Shown here piece after piece: positions 14,044-22,800 of a stretch of 32,202 bases of DNA. The stretch covers positions 1-32,202 of the forward strand of contig JBDSND010000173.1 of the NCBI GenBank assembly GCA_039915505.1, read 5' to 3'. The notes below the pieces were generated by a model that was given only the letters and a program-made list of their open reading frames with translations, had not been told where the DNA came from and made no database searches. The translations under genes were made by a program, and so were the position numbers. The stretch's first letter is position 1; the number at the start of each line of letters is the position of its first letter. The DNA is from CAIWHR01 sp039915505 (GTDB taxonomy: Bacteria; Pseudomonadota; Gammaproteobacteria; Burkholderiales; Casimicrobiaceae).

Positions 14044-15924
14044 ATGTGCGGATTCTTCGGTATTGCGACTGCGGACACGGCCCAGCTTCCCGACGCGGGG
14101 AGGCTGGAGGAAAGCGCGCGGCTCCTCTTCCACCGCGGCCCCGATGCGAGCGAGACGCTCGTCGGACCCGGCATGGGGCTCGCGCACACCCGACTGTCTT
14201 TCCTCGACGTGGACGCGCGGGCGAACCAGCCGTTCCGGGACCTGGCGGGTCGGTACACCCTCGTCTATAACGGCGAGATTTACAACTTTCTGGAAATTCG
14301 ACGCGAGCTCGAGGCCGCGGGCGTCAATTTCCGGACCAATAGCGACACCGAGGTACTCCTGCACGCGCTGATACGGCATCCGCCCGAGCGCATCCTGCCG
14401 CGCCTCCAAGGAATGTTCGCCTTCGCCCTGCACGACTCGGCCGAAAATCGATGGATTCTGGCGCGCGATCGGTTCGGGATGAAGCCGCTTTTCGTCTACG
14501 ACGACGGAGCCACGCTCATGTTCGCGTCCGAGGTCAAGGCCATGCGTCCGTGGCGAGCACCGGAACCGGATGCATTTTCGATCTCGGCGTACCTGCTCGG
14601 CTTTGGCGCACCCACGAAGGGCGCCACGTTCTATCGCGGCGTCCGGATCCTCACGCCTGGAACCTTCCTGGAACATCGCACGGGAGAGTCGCGACCGGCA
14701 GAGCGCTTTTTCGCGTTGCCCGATTTCTGGGACCCGGAGCGCTGTGATGCGTTGCGGGCGCTATCCCCGGAGGACGCCGTCGACCGGTTGGAAGAGTTGT
14801 TGATCGCCAGCGTGAGCCGCCATCTAATCGCGGATGTCCCGGTGGGCGCCTTCTGCAGCGGTGGCGTTGATTCGTCGCTCATCCTTGCAATGGCGGCGAA
14901 ATCCCATCCCAATCTCGCAATCTTTCATGCCAACGTGAGGGGTCGATGGAGCGAACACGAGGCGGCAGCCAACCTCGCCCGCCATCTGAAGCTCGACATG
15001 CAATCAGTCGACGTCGATGATGATCACTTCGTGGCGTCCATTCCCGAAGTGATTGCGCATTACGAGCATCCATTCACCAACAATCCGAACGCGGCGCCAT
15101 TGATGATGGTGTCGAAACTGGCCCGGGCGGGTGGGGTGAAGGGACTGCTGTCGGGAGAGGGTTCGGACGAGTGCTTTCTCGGCTATCCGTGGCTCGGGCG
15201 CCAGCGTGCGGTGGATGCCTATCTCCGCGCGGGGCGGGCTCTGCGCGCGATGGTGCATCGAATTCCGATGCTTGGGCAGATGCTCTGGCCCTACGGTGGC
15301 ACCTCGGCGGCGGTCGTGCGTTCGCTCGGGAGCCGGCTCGAGATCGAGGAAGACCGCGCCGAGGCGCGCGCTGCCGCCGCTGCTATGGGACGCCGCCGCG
15401 TCATCGACCGGGACATCTGGACCGTCGACTATCTCGGGCATCACCTGCGCTCCCTGCTCCACCGGAACGACACGATGGGTATGGCCGGGAGCATCGAGGC
15501 GCGATTCCCGTTTCTCGATCATGAAGTCGTTGCCATGGCGGTCAACCTCCCGACGCGGCTCAAGCTGCGGTTCGCTGCCAGCGCGCTGGAGCGCGCACAT
15601 CCTTTCGTGCGCGACAAGTGGATCGTACGCAAAGTCGCGGATCGGTATCTACCGCGGACGCTCAGTCAGCGCGCCAAGATGGGGTTCTGGACTACGGCTT
15701 TCGAGCGTGCAACGATTCGACCGGAGTACTTCCGGCAGTCCTTCGTCGCCCGGCTCTTCGAGCTTACCGAACGCCAGATGCGCCTGGCGATCGAAGCGGC
15801 TGAGCCGGCAATGCAGATGCGGCTTCTGCATCTCGACGCTTGGGGAAGCATCTGCGTCGAAGGCGTTTCTCACCCGGTCGCGCGAGACCGATTGAGGGAG
15901 CACGTGCATGTCAGGCCGGAATAG
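14044..15924 (+). CDS. Glutamine-dependent amidotransferase, asparagine synthase family
   Basis: The 626-residue product has the full two-domain layout. The N-terminal glutaminase domain begins MCGFFGIA, with nucleophile Cys2 exposed after Met removal, and has HTRLSFLD and YNGEIYNF for glutamine binding. The C-terminal ATP-pyrophosphatase domain has the PP-loop SGGVDSS at 272-278 and GLLSGEGSDECFLGYPW. In housekeeping AsnB it makes asparagine. In surface-glycan loci related proteins amidate the carboxyl group of uronic acids, which is the better guess here. It starts 25 bp after the tandem repeat. The 155-bp gap after it contains no gene. Confidence 0.88.
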   Translation: MCGFFGIATADTAQLPDAGRLEESARLLFHRGPDASETLVGPGMGLAHTRLSFLDVDARANQPFRDLAGRYTLVYNGEIYNFLEIRRELEAAGVNFRTNSDTEVLLHALIRHPPERILPRLQGMFAFALHDSAENRWILARDRFGMKPLFVYDDGATLMFASEVKAMRPWRAPEPDAFSISAYLLGFGAPTKGATFYRGVRILTPGTFLEHRTGESRPAERFFALPDFWDPERCDALRALSPEDAVDRLEELLIASVSRHLIADVPVGAFCSGGVDSSLILAMAAKSHPNLAIFHANVRGRWSEHEAAANLARHLKLDMQSVDVDDDHFVASIPEVIAHYEHPFTNNPNAAPLMMVSKLARAGGVKGLLSGEGSDECFLGYPWLGRQRAVDAYLRAGRALRAMVHRIPMLGQMLWPYGGTSAAVVRSLGSRLEIEEDRAEARAAAAAMGRRRVIDRDIWTVDYLGHHLRSLLHRNDTMGMAGSIEARFPFLDHEVVAMAVNLPTRLKLRFAASALERAHPFVRDKWIVRKVADRYLPRTLSQRAKMGFWTTAFERATIRPEYFRQSFVARLFELTERQMRLAIEAAEPAMQMRLLHLDAWGSICVEGVSHPVARDRLREHVHVRPE

Positions 15925-16079
15925 GTCCGCTGGCGCACCGACGAGGCAGCGGGTCGTCACAGGCGTGTCGGCTTTGTCCAGTTACGCGAACTGCGTGACG
16001 CCTGCACGTCGACACTCGCAGGGCCGCGCCCGGCTCTACGATCGGAGCGGTTTCGCCGGCTTGGCTGCAGGCCGGTGCG

Positions 16080-17630
16080 ATGCGTAGCCAGCAAGATACC
16101 GCCTCGCTGACACTGCCGTTGTCGGGCCGCGGTCGACCCTGGCCGCGCGGGGAGTTCTTGCCGGTCTTAGCAGGCGAGAAGGCCGCACTCACGTGCATTC
16201 TGGTGATCGCTGCGTGCCTGCGCGCGTTTTACCTCGACAGCGGCCTCTGGTACGACGAGGTGTTTACCCTCACACACTACGTGCGCATTCCCGCGCAGCA
16301 GATCGTGACCGACTTCTCGTCCTTCAACAATCACATCTTCTACAGCCTTCAGGCAAAGGCTTCGATCGACCTGTTCGGCGAAAGCGCATGGTCGCTGCGG
16401 CTGCCGGCGCTTGTCTTCGGCGTAGCAAGCGTCTGGGCAACGTGGCTATTGGCGCGTCCTATGGTCGGCCGCAGCGCCGCGCTGGTGGCGGCGTTCCTGT
16501 TGGCGGTCTCCAGTCAGCACGTATGGTTTTCGCAAAACGCGCGCGGCTACACCGAACTATTGTTCTGGGCGACGCTGGGGACCGCTCTCTTTCTAAGGGC
16601 CATCCGTCAGCCGGGCTGGGCCGTCGCGATTGGCTATGCGGGCTGCGTCATCGCCGCCGTCTACACACAGCTGTCAGCAGCCGTCTTCTTCGCGGCGTTG
16701 GGGCTCGTCCATGTGGGCGCACTGGGGTGGCCGCGCCAGCGCGCGAACCATTGCGGCCTGACCGACGTACGGATGTTCGCGGCCTATGGCGCTGCGCTCG
16801 TGGGCACGTTCCTCCTTTACGCTCCCATGCTGACGCAGGTGCACGGTACGACGCGGGGAGTCGGAGGGGGCGGGGCCGCGCGGCCGCTTGCTGAATGGCA
16901 AAACCCCTTGCGCGCCTTGCAGGAGATCATCCACAGTGCCGATGCGTTCGGCGTGCTGGCACCGATTACCCTCATTGTTGTCGCGTTCCTGTGCTTTCAC
17001 GGGGTGCGCCTCGTAGCCCGTCGCGAACCATTGGCGGTGGCGCTCTATGCACTCCATGTACCGCTCACCGTGGTCGTGGTCACCGCGTTGTCGCTCCGCC
17101 TTTGGCCGCGCTATTTTTTTATCGATGCCGCCTTCGTAATGGTGTGCATCGCTGCCAGTGCGAATGCGTGGGCGGGACGTGGCGCGTCGATGCTGGTGAA
17201 TCGGTGGGGCGTCACGTCATCCATGGCACAACACGTCACCTTGAGCGTGATCGTCGTGGTCGCCACGATTGCGTCGGTGCCGCCGCTCACCCGTCACTAC
17301 GCATATCCGAAGCAGGACTTTGCCGGAGCCGTCGCTTTGGTAGAGCGACAACGCGGCCCCGGAGACATCGTGACCTCGGTGGGCCGAGCGTCCGAGGCGC
17401 TGCGAAGCTACTACGCGCCGTCGTGGCCGGTGCTGGCGGGCGCCGACCAGTTGCACACCTGGCTTGGCGAAAAGCGCCGGGTGTGGCTCGTGATCGCGTT
17501 TCCCGGGGTGACCGCGCGCAATGCTCCGGAAGTGCAGGCGATTCTCCAAGATCGGTTCGAGGTGGTCGCCACCCTCCCTGGAACGCTGGGTGACGGCACC
17601 GTACTGGTTTACCGTTCCCGCGATGGATGA
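16080..17630 (+). CDS. GT39/PMT-2-like membrane glycosyltransferase
   Basis: The 516-residue product is polytopic, with roughly ten hydrophobic helices. After the first helix comes SGLWYDEVFTL with the acidic pair Asp59-Glu60, typical of the dolichyl- or undecaprenyl-phosphate-sugar-dependent (GT-C) enzymes. VSSQHVWFSQNARGYTELL is the next loop signature. The C-terminal 120 residues after the last helix form a periplasmic domain with DFAGAVALVERQ. Enzymes of this group transfer a sugar from a lipid carrier to a glycan or lipid in the periplasm; the DPM1-like GT2 at 9684 could supply the donor. The stop overlaps the next gene by 8 bp. Confidence 0.82.
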   Translation: MRSQQDTASLTLPLSGRGRPWPRGEFLPVLAGEKAALTCILVIAACLRAFYLDSGLWYDEVFTLTHYVRIPAQQIVTDFSSFNNHIFYSLQAKASIDLFGESAWSLRLPALVFGVASVWATWLLARPMVGRSAALVAAFLLAVSSQHVWFSQNARGYTELLFWATLGTALFLRAIRQPGWAVAIGYAGCVIAAVYTQLSAAVFFAALGLVHVGALGWPRQRANHCGLTDVRMFAAYGAALVGTFLLYAPMLTQVHGTTRGVGGGGAARPLAEWQNPLRALQEIIHSADAFGVLAPITLIVVAFLCFHGVRLVARREPLAVALYALHVPLTVVVVTALSLRLWPRYFFIDAAFVMVCIAASANAWAGRGASMLVNRWGVTSSMAQHVTLSVIVVVATIASVPPLTRHYAYPKQDFAGAVALVERQRGPGDIVTSVGRASEALRSYYAPSWPVLAGADQLHTWLGEKRRVWLVIAFPGVTARNAPEVQAILQDRFEVVATLPGTLGDGTVLVYRSRDG

Positions 17631-18786
17631 GCGCCCGCCAGAGGCGCGTACCGGATACGCGATGCGCGTGGTCGAGCTTTCCACGTCGTTCGAGCCGGGG
17701 GGCATCCAGCGTCACGTGGTGGCGCTTTCCGAATGGCTGCGCGCCCGTGGGCACATGGTCACGCTCGGCGGTACCGAAGGAGCGTGGGGAAATCGCCGGG
17801 TCTCGAAGGCGTTTCTACCGATACGTCTCGACTTGGTCGGCGGCGATGGTGGCGGACTGACGGCGCGGGTCCTTGCAACGCTGCGCGCAAGCGTTTTGCT
17901 GCGCCGCTTCCTGGTCACCGCGTCGATCGATATCGTCCATGCCCATGAAAGCGCGCCATTGCTGGTTGCCCGCATCGCAAGTATCGGCTTACCCGTTTCC
18001 ATCGTGGTGACGTACCACGGGTCCGAGAGGGAACGCGTCGTAGGCTTTGCCCGACTGTGCCGCTTCGCGGCGCACCGGGTGCTCACGCCGAGCCGGCGCT
18101 CGGCCGCGGATCTCGTGCGAGCGGGTCTGCCAGCGGGGAAGGTGGAGGTGGCGGGTCTGGGCATACCCGAGGTGCCGCCCTTGGGCGCGGAGGATATCGC
18201 CGACCTCCGGAGAAGCCTGCTTCCCGACGGCCGCCATTTCCTCGCCATCACCGTTGCGCGCCTGGTGCCGCAGAAGGGGATCGATTTCCTGATTGCCGTC
18301 GCGACCCGGCTCGCCGCGGAGGTGCACTTCGTGGTCGTCGGTGATGGCCCGCTGCGTAAATCCATAAGCAAAGCCGCTGCAGGGAAGGGCGTCGACGATC
18401 GGTTTACCTTCGTCGGTCACCGGGAGGACGTGCATCGCTATCTCGCGGCAGCGGACTTCTTCGTGCTCACCTCGCGCTGGGAGGCGCTACCGCTGACTAT
18501 CGTCGAGGCCATGCGCGCCGGGCTCCCCGTCATAGCCTTCGATGCCGGCGGCGTACGAGAACTGGTCGACGCCTCGGTCGGATGGGTGCACCCAATCGGC
18601 GATGTCGACGCCGTGGTCCGATCGATCGAGTCGCTGTGCCGTGATGATGGACTCCGCCTACGTCTAGGTCGCGGGGCGCGCGCCCGGAGCGAGGAGCCGC
18701 GCTTTTCCCCGGATGTTGTCCATGCTGCGCTCGAGCAGGTGTACGTGCGCCTATGCGCCGCAGCCAGGAAAAGCCATGAGGCATAG
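17623..18786 (+). CDS. GT4-family glycosyltransferase
   Basis: The 387-residue product is a retaining GT-B glycosyltransferase. It has GGIQRHVVALSEWL near the start, the acceptor-side IVHAHESAPLLVARI, a nucleotide-sugar-side LAITVARLVPQKGIDFLI, and the diagnostic E-x7-E with Glu287 and Glu295 (RWEALPLTIVEAMR). It would act on the cytoplasmic face, adding a sugar from a nucleotide donor. The ATG at 17623 overlaps the preceding gene; a second start at 17662 (MRVVELS) gives a more typical N-terminus and cannot be excluded. The 284 bp after it, up to 19070, contain no recognisable gene. Confidence 0.86.
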   Translation: MDERPPEARTGYAMRVVELSTSFEPGGIQRHVVALSEWLRARGHMVTLGGTEGAWGNRRVSKAFLPIRLDLVGGDGGGLTARVLATLRASVLLRRFLVTASIDIVHAHESAPLLVARIASIGLPVSIVVTYHGSERERVVGFARLCRFAAHRVLTPSRRSAADLVRAGLPAGKVEVAGLGIPEVPPLGAEDIADLRRSLLPDGRHFLAITVARLVPQKGIDFLIAVATRLAAEVHFVVVGDGPLRKSISKAAAGKGVDDRFTFVGHREDVHRYLAAADFFVLTSRWEALPLTIVEAMRAGLPVIAFDAGGVRELVDASVGWVHPIGDVDAVVRSIESLCRDDGLRLRLGRGARARSEEPRFSPDVVHAALEQVYVRLCAAARKSHEA

Positions 18787-19070
18787 CCGCTATGGAAGAC
18801 CCCGGCACGATAGGCGTGACGCAATGTGCGCGCTCGACTGCCGTAAGTCCGGATGGCTACGGCGCGTTCGCCGGTGTCCCGGGGCGCCCGCGTGACGCAC
18901 CGAAATGCCGCATTGCGCGCCGGCAGGTGCGGCCTGGGCGTCCCGCCCGTTTATCTGTCCGGGTCTCTACGCGTTGCCGAACTGCTGTCGACGCGTGCTC
19001 CGCGCCCGCGCCCGCCAGCAACGGGTGGGTGCCCGAGGTGGCGGATGTTGGATTCGGGCGGAGATCGCGC

Positions 19071-20177
19071 ATGGATGCCATGACCCTTGCCGGCCGGAAA
19101 TTGCTGGTGACCGGCGCGAGCGGTTTCGTCGGCGCGCGGTTGGTAGAAGCGCTTGCCGAACAGAGCTTCCCAGTCACCGCGGCCATCCGGCATTCACGAG
19201 GTTCCGAGCGGATAGCCCACCTCGCCATCGATCGGCGGTCGGCCGATCTCGTGGACGCCGGTGCAGTGCGGCGCATGGTCGCTGGCCACGACGTGGTGTT
19301 CAACCTGGCGTATGACCACACGCGATCTGGTCAGGCCAACGTTGAGATCGGTCGGTGCATCGCCGACGCGTGCGTCGCTGAGGGCGTCCGCCGGCTGATT
19401 CACGCGAGTTCGATCGTGGTTTATGACGATTGGCCTTCCGGAGACCTTGCTGAAACGTCACGACGCGGTGGCGGTGATGGGGACGAGTACCGTGCGGCTA
19501 AGTGGACGATAGAGTGCGATCTGGCAGCGCGGGCCGCCGCCGGCACCCTTGACTGCGTGATCTTGCAGCCGACGATCGTCTACGGACCTTTCAGTCCCCT
19601 TTGGACCGATCGATTCGCGGCGGCCCTGCTGGCGGGGCGGCTCGTGCTGCCCCCCGGGGCGCTGGGGCGGTGCAACGGGCTCTACGTCGACGATCTCGTG
19701 ACGGCTCTGCTGGCAGCCGCGACCTCTGCCGTACCGGCCGGGTCGCACTACATCATCAGTGGTTCCGAGCCATTTCCGTGGTCGCAGTTGTTTGCGGCCC
19801 TCTCCCACGCACTCGAGCGGAACTGGGGTGAGCGCGCACCACTCGCCCGAGCGCCCCTTCCTGGTCACGCTCGCCATGATCGTCCTGCAGGGCGGGAGCG
19901 AACCGTGAGACCCGTGCTGCGGTGGCTGCGGCGTCGCCTCGGCGCTGCGGCGGTGGCGAAGATGCGCGCGCGGGCGCAGGGATGGATCGCGCCAGGCGGG
20001 TTGACGACGTGTGATCCGGTTGGAGAGTCGCCAGCCCTCTTTCTCGACAGCGGTACCTGCGATATCGCGGCGGCCCGTCACGAGCTTGGCTACGAACCGA
20101 AGTACGATGCCACAGCAGGCCTCGCCGCGACGGCGGAGTATCTGGGCCGACGTTACATGCCGCCGCCGCGGATCTAG
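19071..20177 (+). CDS. NAD-dependent epimerase/dehydratase (extended SDR)
   Basis: The 368-residue product begins with a Rossmann motif LLVTGASGFVGARL, keeps the catalytic Tyr140-x3-Lys144 (EYRAAKWTIE) and the Ser pair in HASSIVVYDD, and has VILQPTIVYGPFSPLWTDRF and LYVDDLVTALL further on. These enzymes modify nucleotide sugars by epimerisation, reduction or dehydration; the exact reaction cannot be named. ATG 19071 is preferred over the longer open frame because the upstream residues are not SDR-like. Its TAG shares a CTAG with the stop of the convergent GMC gene, so the two genes overlap by 4 bp. Confidence 0.83.
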   Translation: MDAMTLAGRKLLVTGASGFVGARLVEALAEQSFPVTAAIRHSRGSERIAHLAIDRRSADLVDAGAVRRMVAGHDVVFNLAYDHTRSGQANVEIGRCIADACVAEGVRRLIHASSIVVYDDWPSGDLAETSRRGGGDGDEYRAAKWTIECDLAARAAAGTLDCVILQPTIVYGPFSPLWTDRFAAALLAGRLVLPPGALGRCNGLYVDDLVTALLAAATSAVPAGSHYIISGSEPFPWSQLFAALSHALERNWGERAPLARAPLPGHARHDRPAGRERTVRPVLRWLRRRLGAAAVAKMRARAQGWIAPGGLTTCDPVGESPALFLDSGTCDIAAARHELGYEPKYDATAGLAATAEYLGRRYMPPPRI

Positions 20178-21766
20178 GATCCAGGCGGATGCGCCGTGGA
20201 CGCGATGCGGTGGGCGTTGGCCATGACCGAGAATGCGATCGTCGTGGCGGGAACGCTCGGAAACACCGACGCGTCCACGATGTGGACGCGTTCCAGCCCC
20301 GCCAGTCGCCCGAGCAGGTCGGTCTCGAGGCCGGCAGGCGCCCGGCGCATCGGGAAACTGCCACCGCAATGGAAGCTGCTGCCGACAGCACCGGTGCGTG
20401 CGGCCGGCAGTACGGGCACGAGACCGGCGATCCGGGCCACTCGTGCCAGCCGTCGTCGGGTTCGGGAGCGAGCCCCCGCGGCCGCCGGATTGGCGATCAG
20501 GTCGAAAGCCAGCCGCGCGCCGCGCGCATCTCTCTGCAGCGTCATGCCGAGTCGCGGCGACTCGCGCGAATGCAAAAACGCCTGGGCAACGATCAGGTGA
20601 TGGCTCAGCCACTGTACGGCCGGCTCCAGCATGGGTGCAAAGGGGCCGAAGCGCTTGCGCATGTCCGGCGCGAACGTATCGTTATGGGTGTAGAGCTGCA
20701 CGTGGGCGGTGTATCGGGATACCCGAGGATCGTTGATCTCGATGAAGATCTGAGCCAGCGTGTGCCGGGGCTCCAGTGCCGGATCGCTCGTCGATCGCCA
20801 TCGGTGCAGAAGCGGAAGGAAGAAATGCTGAGTGTCGTGCAGTTCGACCTTGTGCCCAGGTCGATCGAGCGAGTCCAGTGCGAGGAGCGCGGTTGGTATA
20901 ACCCCGGCAGCGACGAACAGTCGTTCGCCACGGAACTCGCCGGATTCACCGGTGCGAGCGTCCCGGGTCCACACGCTAACCCCGCCCGCCTCCTCCGCGA
21001 AGCGCACCGCAAAGACTCCAGTGACGTGGGTGAGCCCCCCGTTTGCAGCGAGCATTTCGGCGGCATCCGCAGCGTTGAAAATCAGTCGGTATGGGCAGCC
21101 GTGGAGGCACAGCCCGCAAAGACGGCACGGGGGCGCGACCGCCTGGCGGGATTGTCCGAACATCACCCCGAGTCGCCGGAGCACGGCCTGGCGCGACTCC
21201 AAATCAGCAAGGACACGCTGGGCCTGGCTGCTGATGGGCAGGGGATCCAGCGGGACCGCTCCGTGCAGCGGATACGATTCCGCGAGTAAGTCGTGGCGGC
21301 TTCGGATTCGCAGCAACGGGCCTATCGCGGCATAATGCGGCGCGAGATCGGCGGCCGAGAGCGGCCAGCCCTCGAGGTCGACATCCCGAAAGGGCAATAC
21401 GGACGCGCCCCAGCCGTTGCTCAAGCCGCCCTTTGCGAATGATGGTTGCAATCGATGCGAACTGCTGTCGTTCGACCATGCCTGCATGGAAGCAGGCTGC
21501 CGAAACACATGAGCGGAGCCGAACGGTCTGATGGTATCGCGTGGATTGCGGTGGCGGGGCGCGACGAGTGCGTCGACGTCGGCCCGTTGCCATTGCGATG
21601 GCTCGACGCGTCCGAGTCGGTCACGCAGGTGTGCACTGGCCGGATCGATGGTCTCGCCGGCATCCAGCATCAGCACGCGACGACCGCGCGCCACCAGCGC
21701 CGCGGCGGCACCCACGCCAGCATGTCCGGAGCCGATGACGATGTCGAGCGGAGGGAACGTTGACAT
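20174..21766 (-). CDS. GMC-type oxidoreductase with CxxCxxCxxxCP motif
   Basis: The 530-residue product has an FAD motif LDIVIGSGHAGVGAAAAL at the start, SFAKGGLSNGWGASVLPF after about residue 109 and the GMC C-terminal signature GSSFHCGGSFPM and VDASVFPSVPATTIAF. Members of the glucose-methanol-choline group oxidise hydroxyl groups of sugars or alcohols. Cys214, Cys217, Cys220 and Cys224 followed by Pro form a ferredoxin-like C-x2-C-x2-C-x3-C-P arrangement. Related bacterial sugar dehydrogenases show a similar Cys-rich insert, but a bound cluster is only a possibility. It is on the minus strand inside a plus-strand locus and ends against the epimerase gene by a 4-bp overlap. Confidence 0.82.
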   Translation of the reverse strand: MSTFPPLDIVIGSGHAGVGAAAALVARGRRVLMLDAGETIDPASAHLRDRLGRVEPSQWQRADVDALVAPRHRNPRDTIRPFGSAHVFRQPASMQAWSNDSSSHRLQPSFAKGGLSNGWGASVLPFRDVDLEGWPLSAADLAPHYAAIGPLLRIRSRHDLLAESYPLHGAVPLDPLPISSQAQRVLADLESRQAVLRRLGVMFGQSRQAVAPPCRLCGLCLHGCPYRLIFNAADAAEMLAANGGLTHVTGVFAVRFAEEAGGVSVWTRDARTGESGEFRGERLFVAAGVIPTALLALDSLDRPGHKVELHDTQHFFLPLLHRWRSTSDPALEPRHTLAQIFIEINDPRVSRYTAHVQLYTHNDTFAPDMRKRFGPFAPMLEPAVQWLSHHLIVAQAFLHSRESPRLGMTLQRDARGARLAFDLIANPAAAGARSRTRRRLARVARIAGLVPVLPAARTGAVGSSFHCGGSFPMRRAPAGLETDLLGRLAGLERVHIVDASVFPSVPATTIAFSVMANAHRIASTAHPPGS

Positions 21767-21879
21767 CGGAGCAGTGATGGCCGTGACGAAACGTGCTTGG
21801 CTGATCGCCGATGACGCACCGGTACTGGCATTCTACGGCACCGCTGGCTGTCGTCCACGAAGAGATACCCTCGCCCGCG

Positions 21880-22800
21880 ATGTCCGCTGACGCGCACGCC
21901 TCGGCTCGCCTGCCGACCTTCGTCGTGATCGGCGCGGCGCGCTCCGGCACTACCGCGTTGTACACCTACCTGCGGCAGCACCCGCAGGTGTTCATGACCG
22001 ATCCCAAGGAGCCCAACTTCTTCGCGTTTGCGGGCGAGGCCATGGATTTCCAGGGACCGGGCGCCGAGTTCGTGAACAACTCGGTGACAACACTCCCGGC
22101 GTACCAGCGCCTGTTTGCTGCCGCGCCGCCAGGTCATGCACGTGGCGAGGCATCGCCACTCTACTTGTGGAGTCCGCACGCCGCCGCGCGGCTGCGATCG
22201 CTGGTGCCCAACGTGCGCCTGATCGCCATCCTGCGCAATCCGGTGGAGCAGGCATACTCCCACTTCCTGTATGCACGCAAGGAGATGATCGAGCCGGAGC
22301 GGGATTTCGGTGTCGCACTCGATGCTGCGGCGAGCAGGCGTGTTGCACATTGGCAGCCGCTCTTCCAGTACGCGACGTTCGCGCGCTACGGTGAGCAGCT
22401 GCAGCGCTTCCTCGCTCACTTCCCTCGGGACCAGCTGCGGGTGTTCCTCTACGACGATTTCCTGGCGGATCCGCTGCGGTTGGTGCAGGACATCTTTGCG
22501 TTCATCGGGGTGCGCGATGACTTCGCGCCCGACCTGCGCGCCCGACTGAACTCGGGTGGGGTGCCGCGGCGCGAGCGGCTGCAGCGCCTGGTCATGCGTC
22601 CCAGCGCTGCTACCGCGGTGGCCGGCATGCTCTTGCCCCGCCAGGCCAGACGCTGGTTACGCGAACGGATCGCCGGCGCCAACCTCGCACACCCGCCAAT
22701 GCCGGCGCATGCCCGTGCGCGCCTGCGCGATGAGCTCATGGACGACATCGAGCGGTTGCAGGCAATCATCGGCCGCGACCTCTCGGCGTGGCGCGCGTGA
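21880..22800 (+). CDS. PAPS-dependent sulfotransferase
   Basis: The 306-residue product has both cofactor-binding motifs of the sulfotransferase family: the 5'-phosphosulfate loop FVVIGAARSGTTALYTYL near residues 14-31 and the 3'-phosphate segment RLIAILRNPVEQAYSHFL. KEPNFFAF and ASPLYLW are additional family features. It would transfer sulfate from PAPS to a hydroxyl or amine of the glycan or a lipid-linked intermediate. ATG 21880 begins MSADAHASARLP; an upstream in-frame ATG at 21811 adds 23 residues. The GTGA at its stop starts the following glycosyltransferase. The 113-bp gap to the divergent GMC gene must contain both promoters. Confidence 0.85.
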   Translation: MSADAHASARLPTFVVIGAARSGTTALYTYLRQHPQVFMTDPKEPNFFAFAGEAMDFQGPGAEFVNNSVTTLPAYQRLFAAAPPGHARGEASPLYLWSPHAAARLRSLVPNVRLIAILRNPVEQAYSHFLYARKEMIEPERDFGVALDAAASRRVAHWQPLFQYATFARYGEQLQRFLAHFPRDQLRVFLYDDFLADPLRLVQDIFAFIGVRDDFAPDLRARLNSGGVPRRERLQRLVMRPSAATAVAGMLLPRQARRWLRERIAGANLAHPPMPAHARARLRDELMDDIERLQAIIGRDLSAWRA

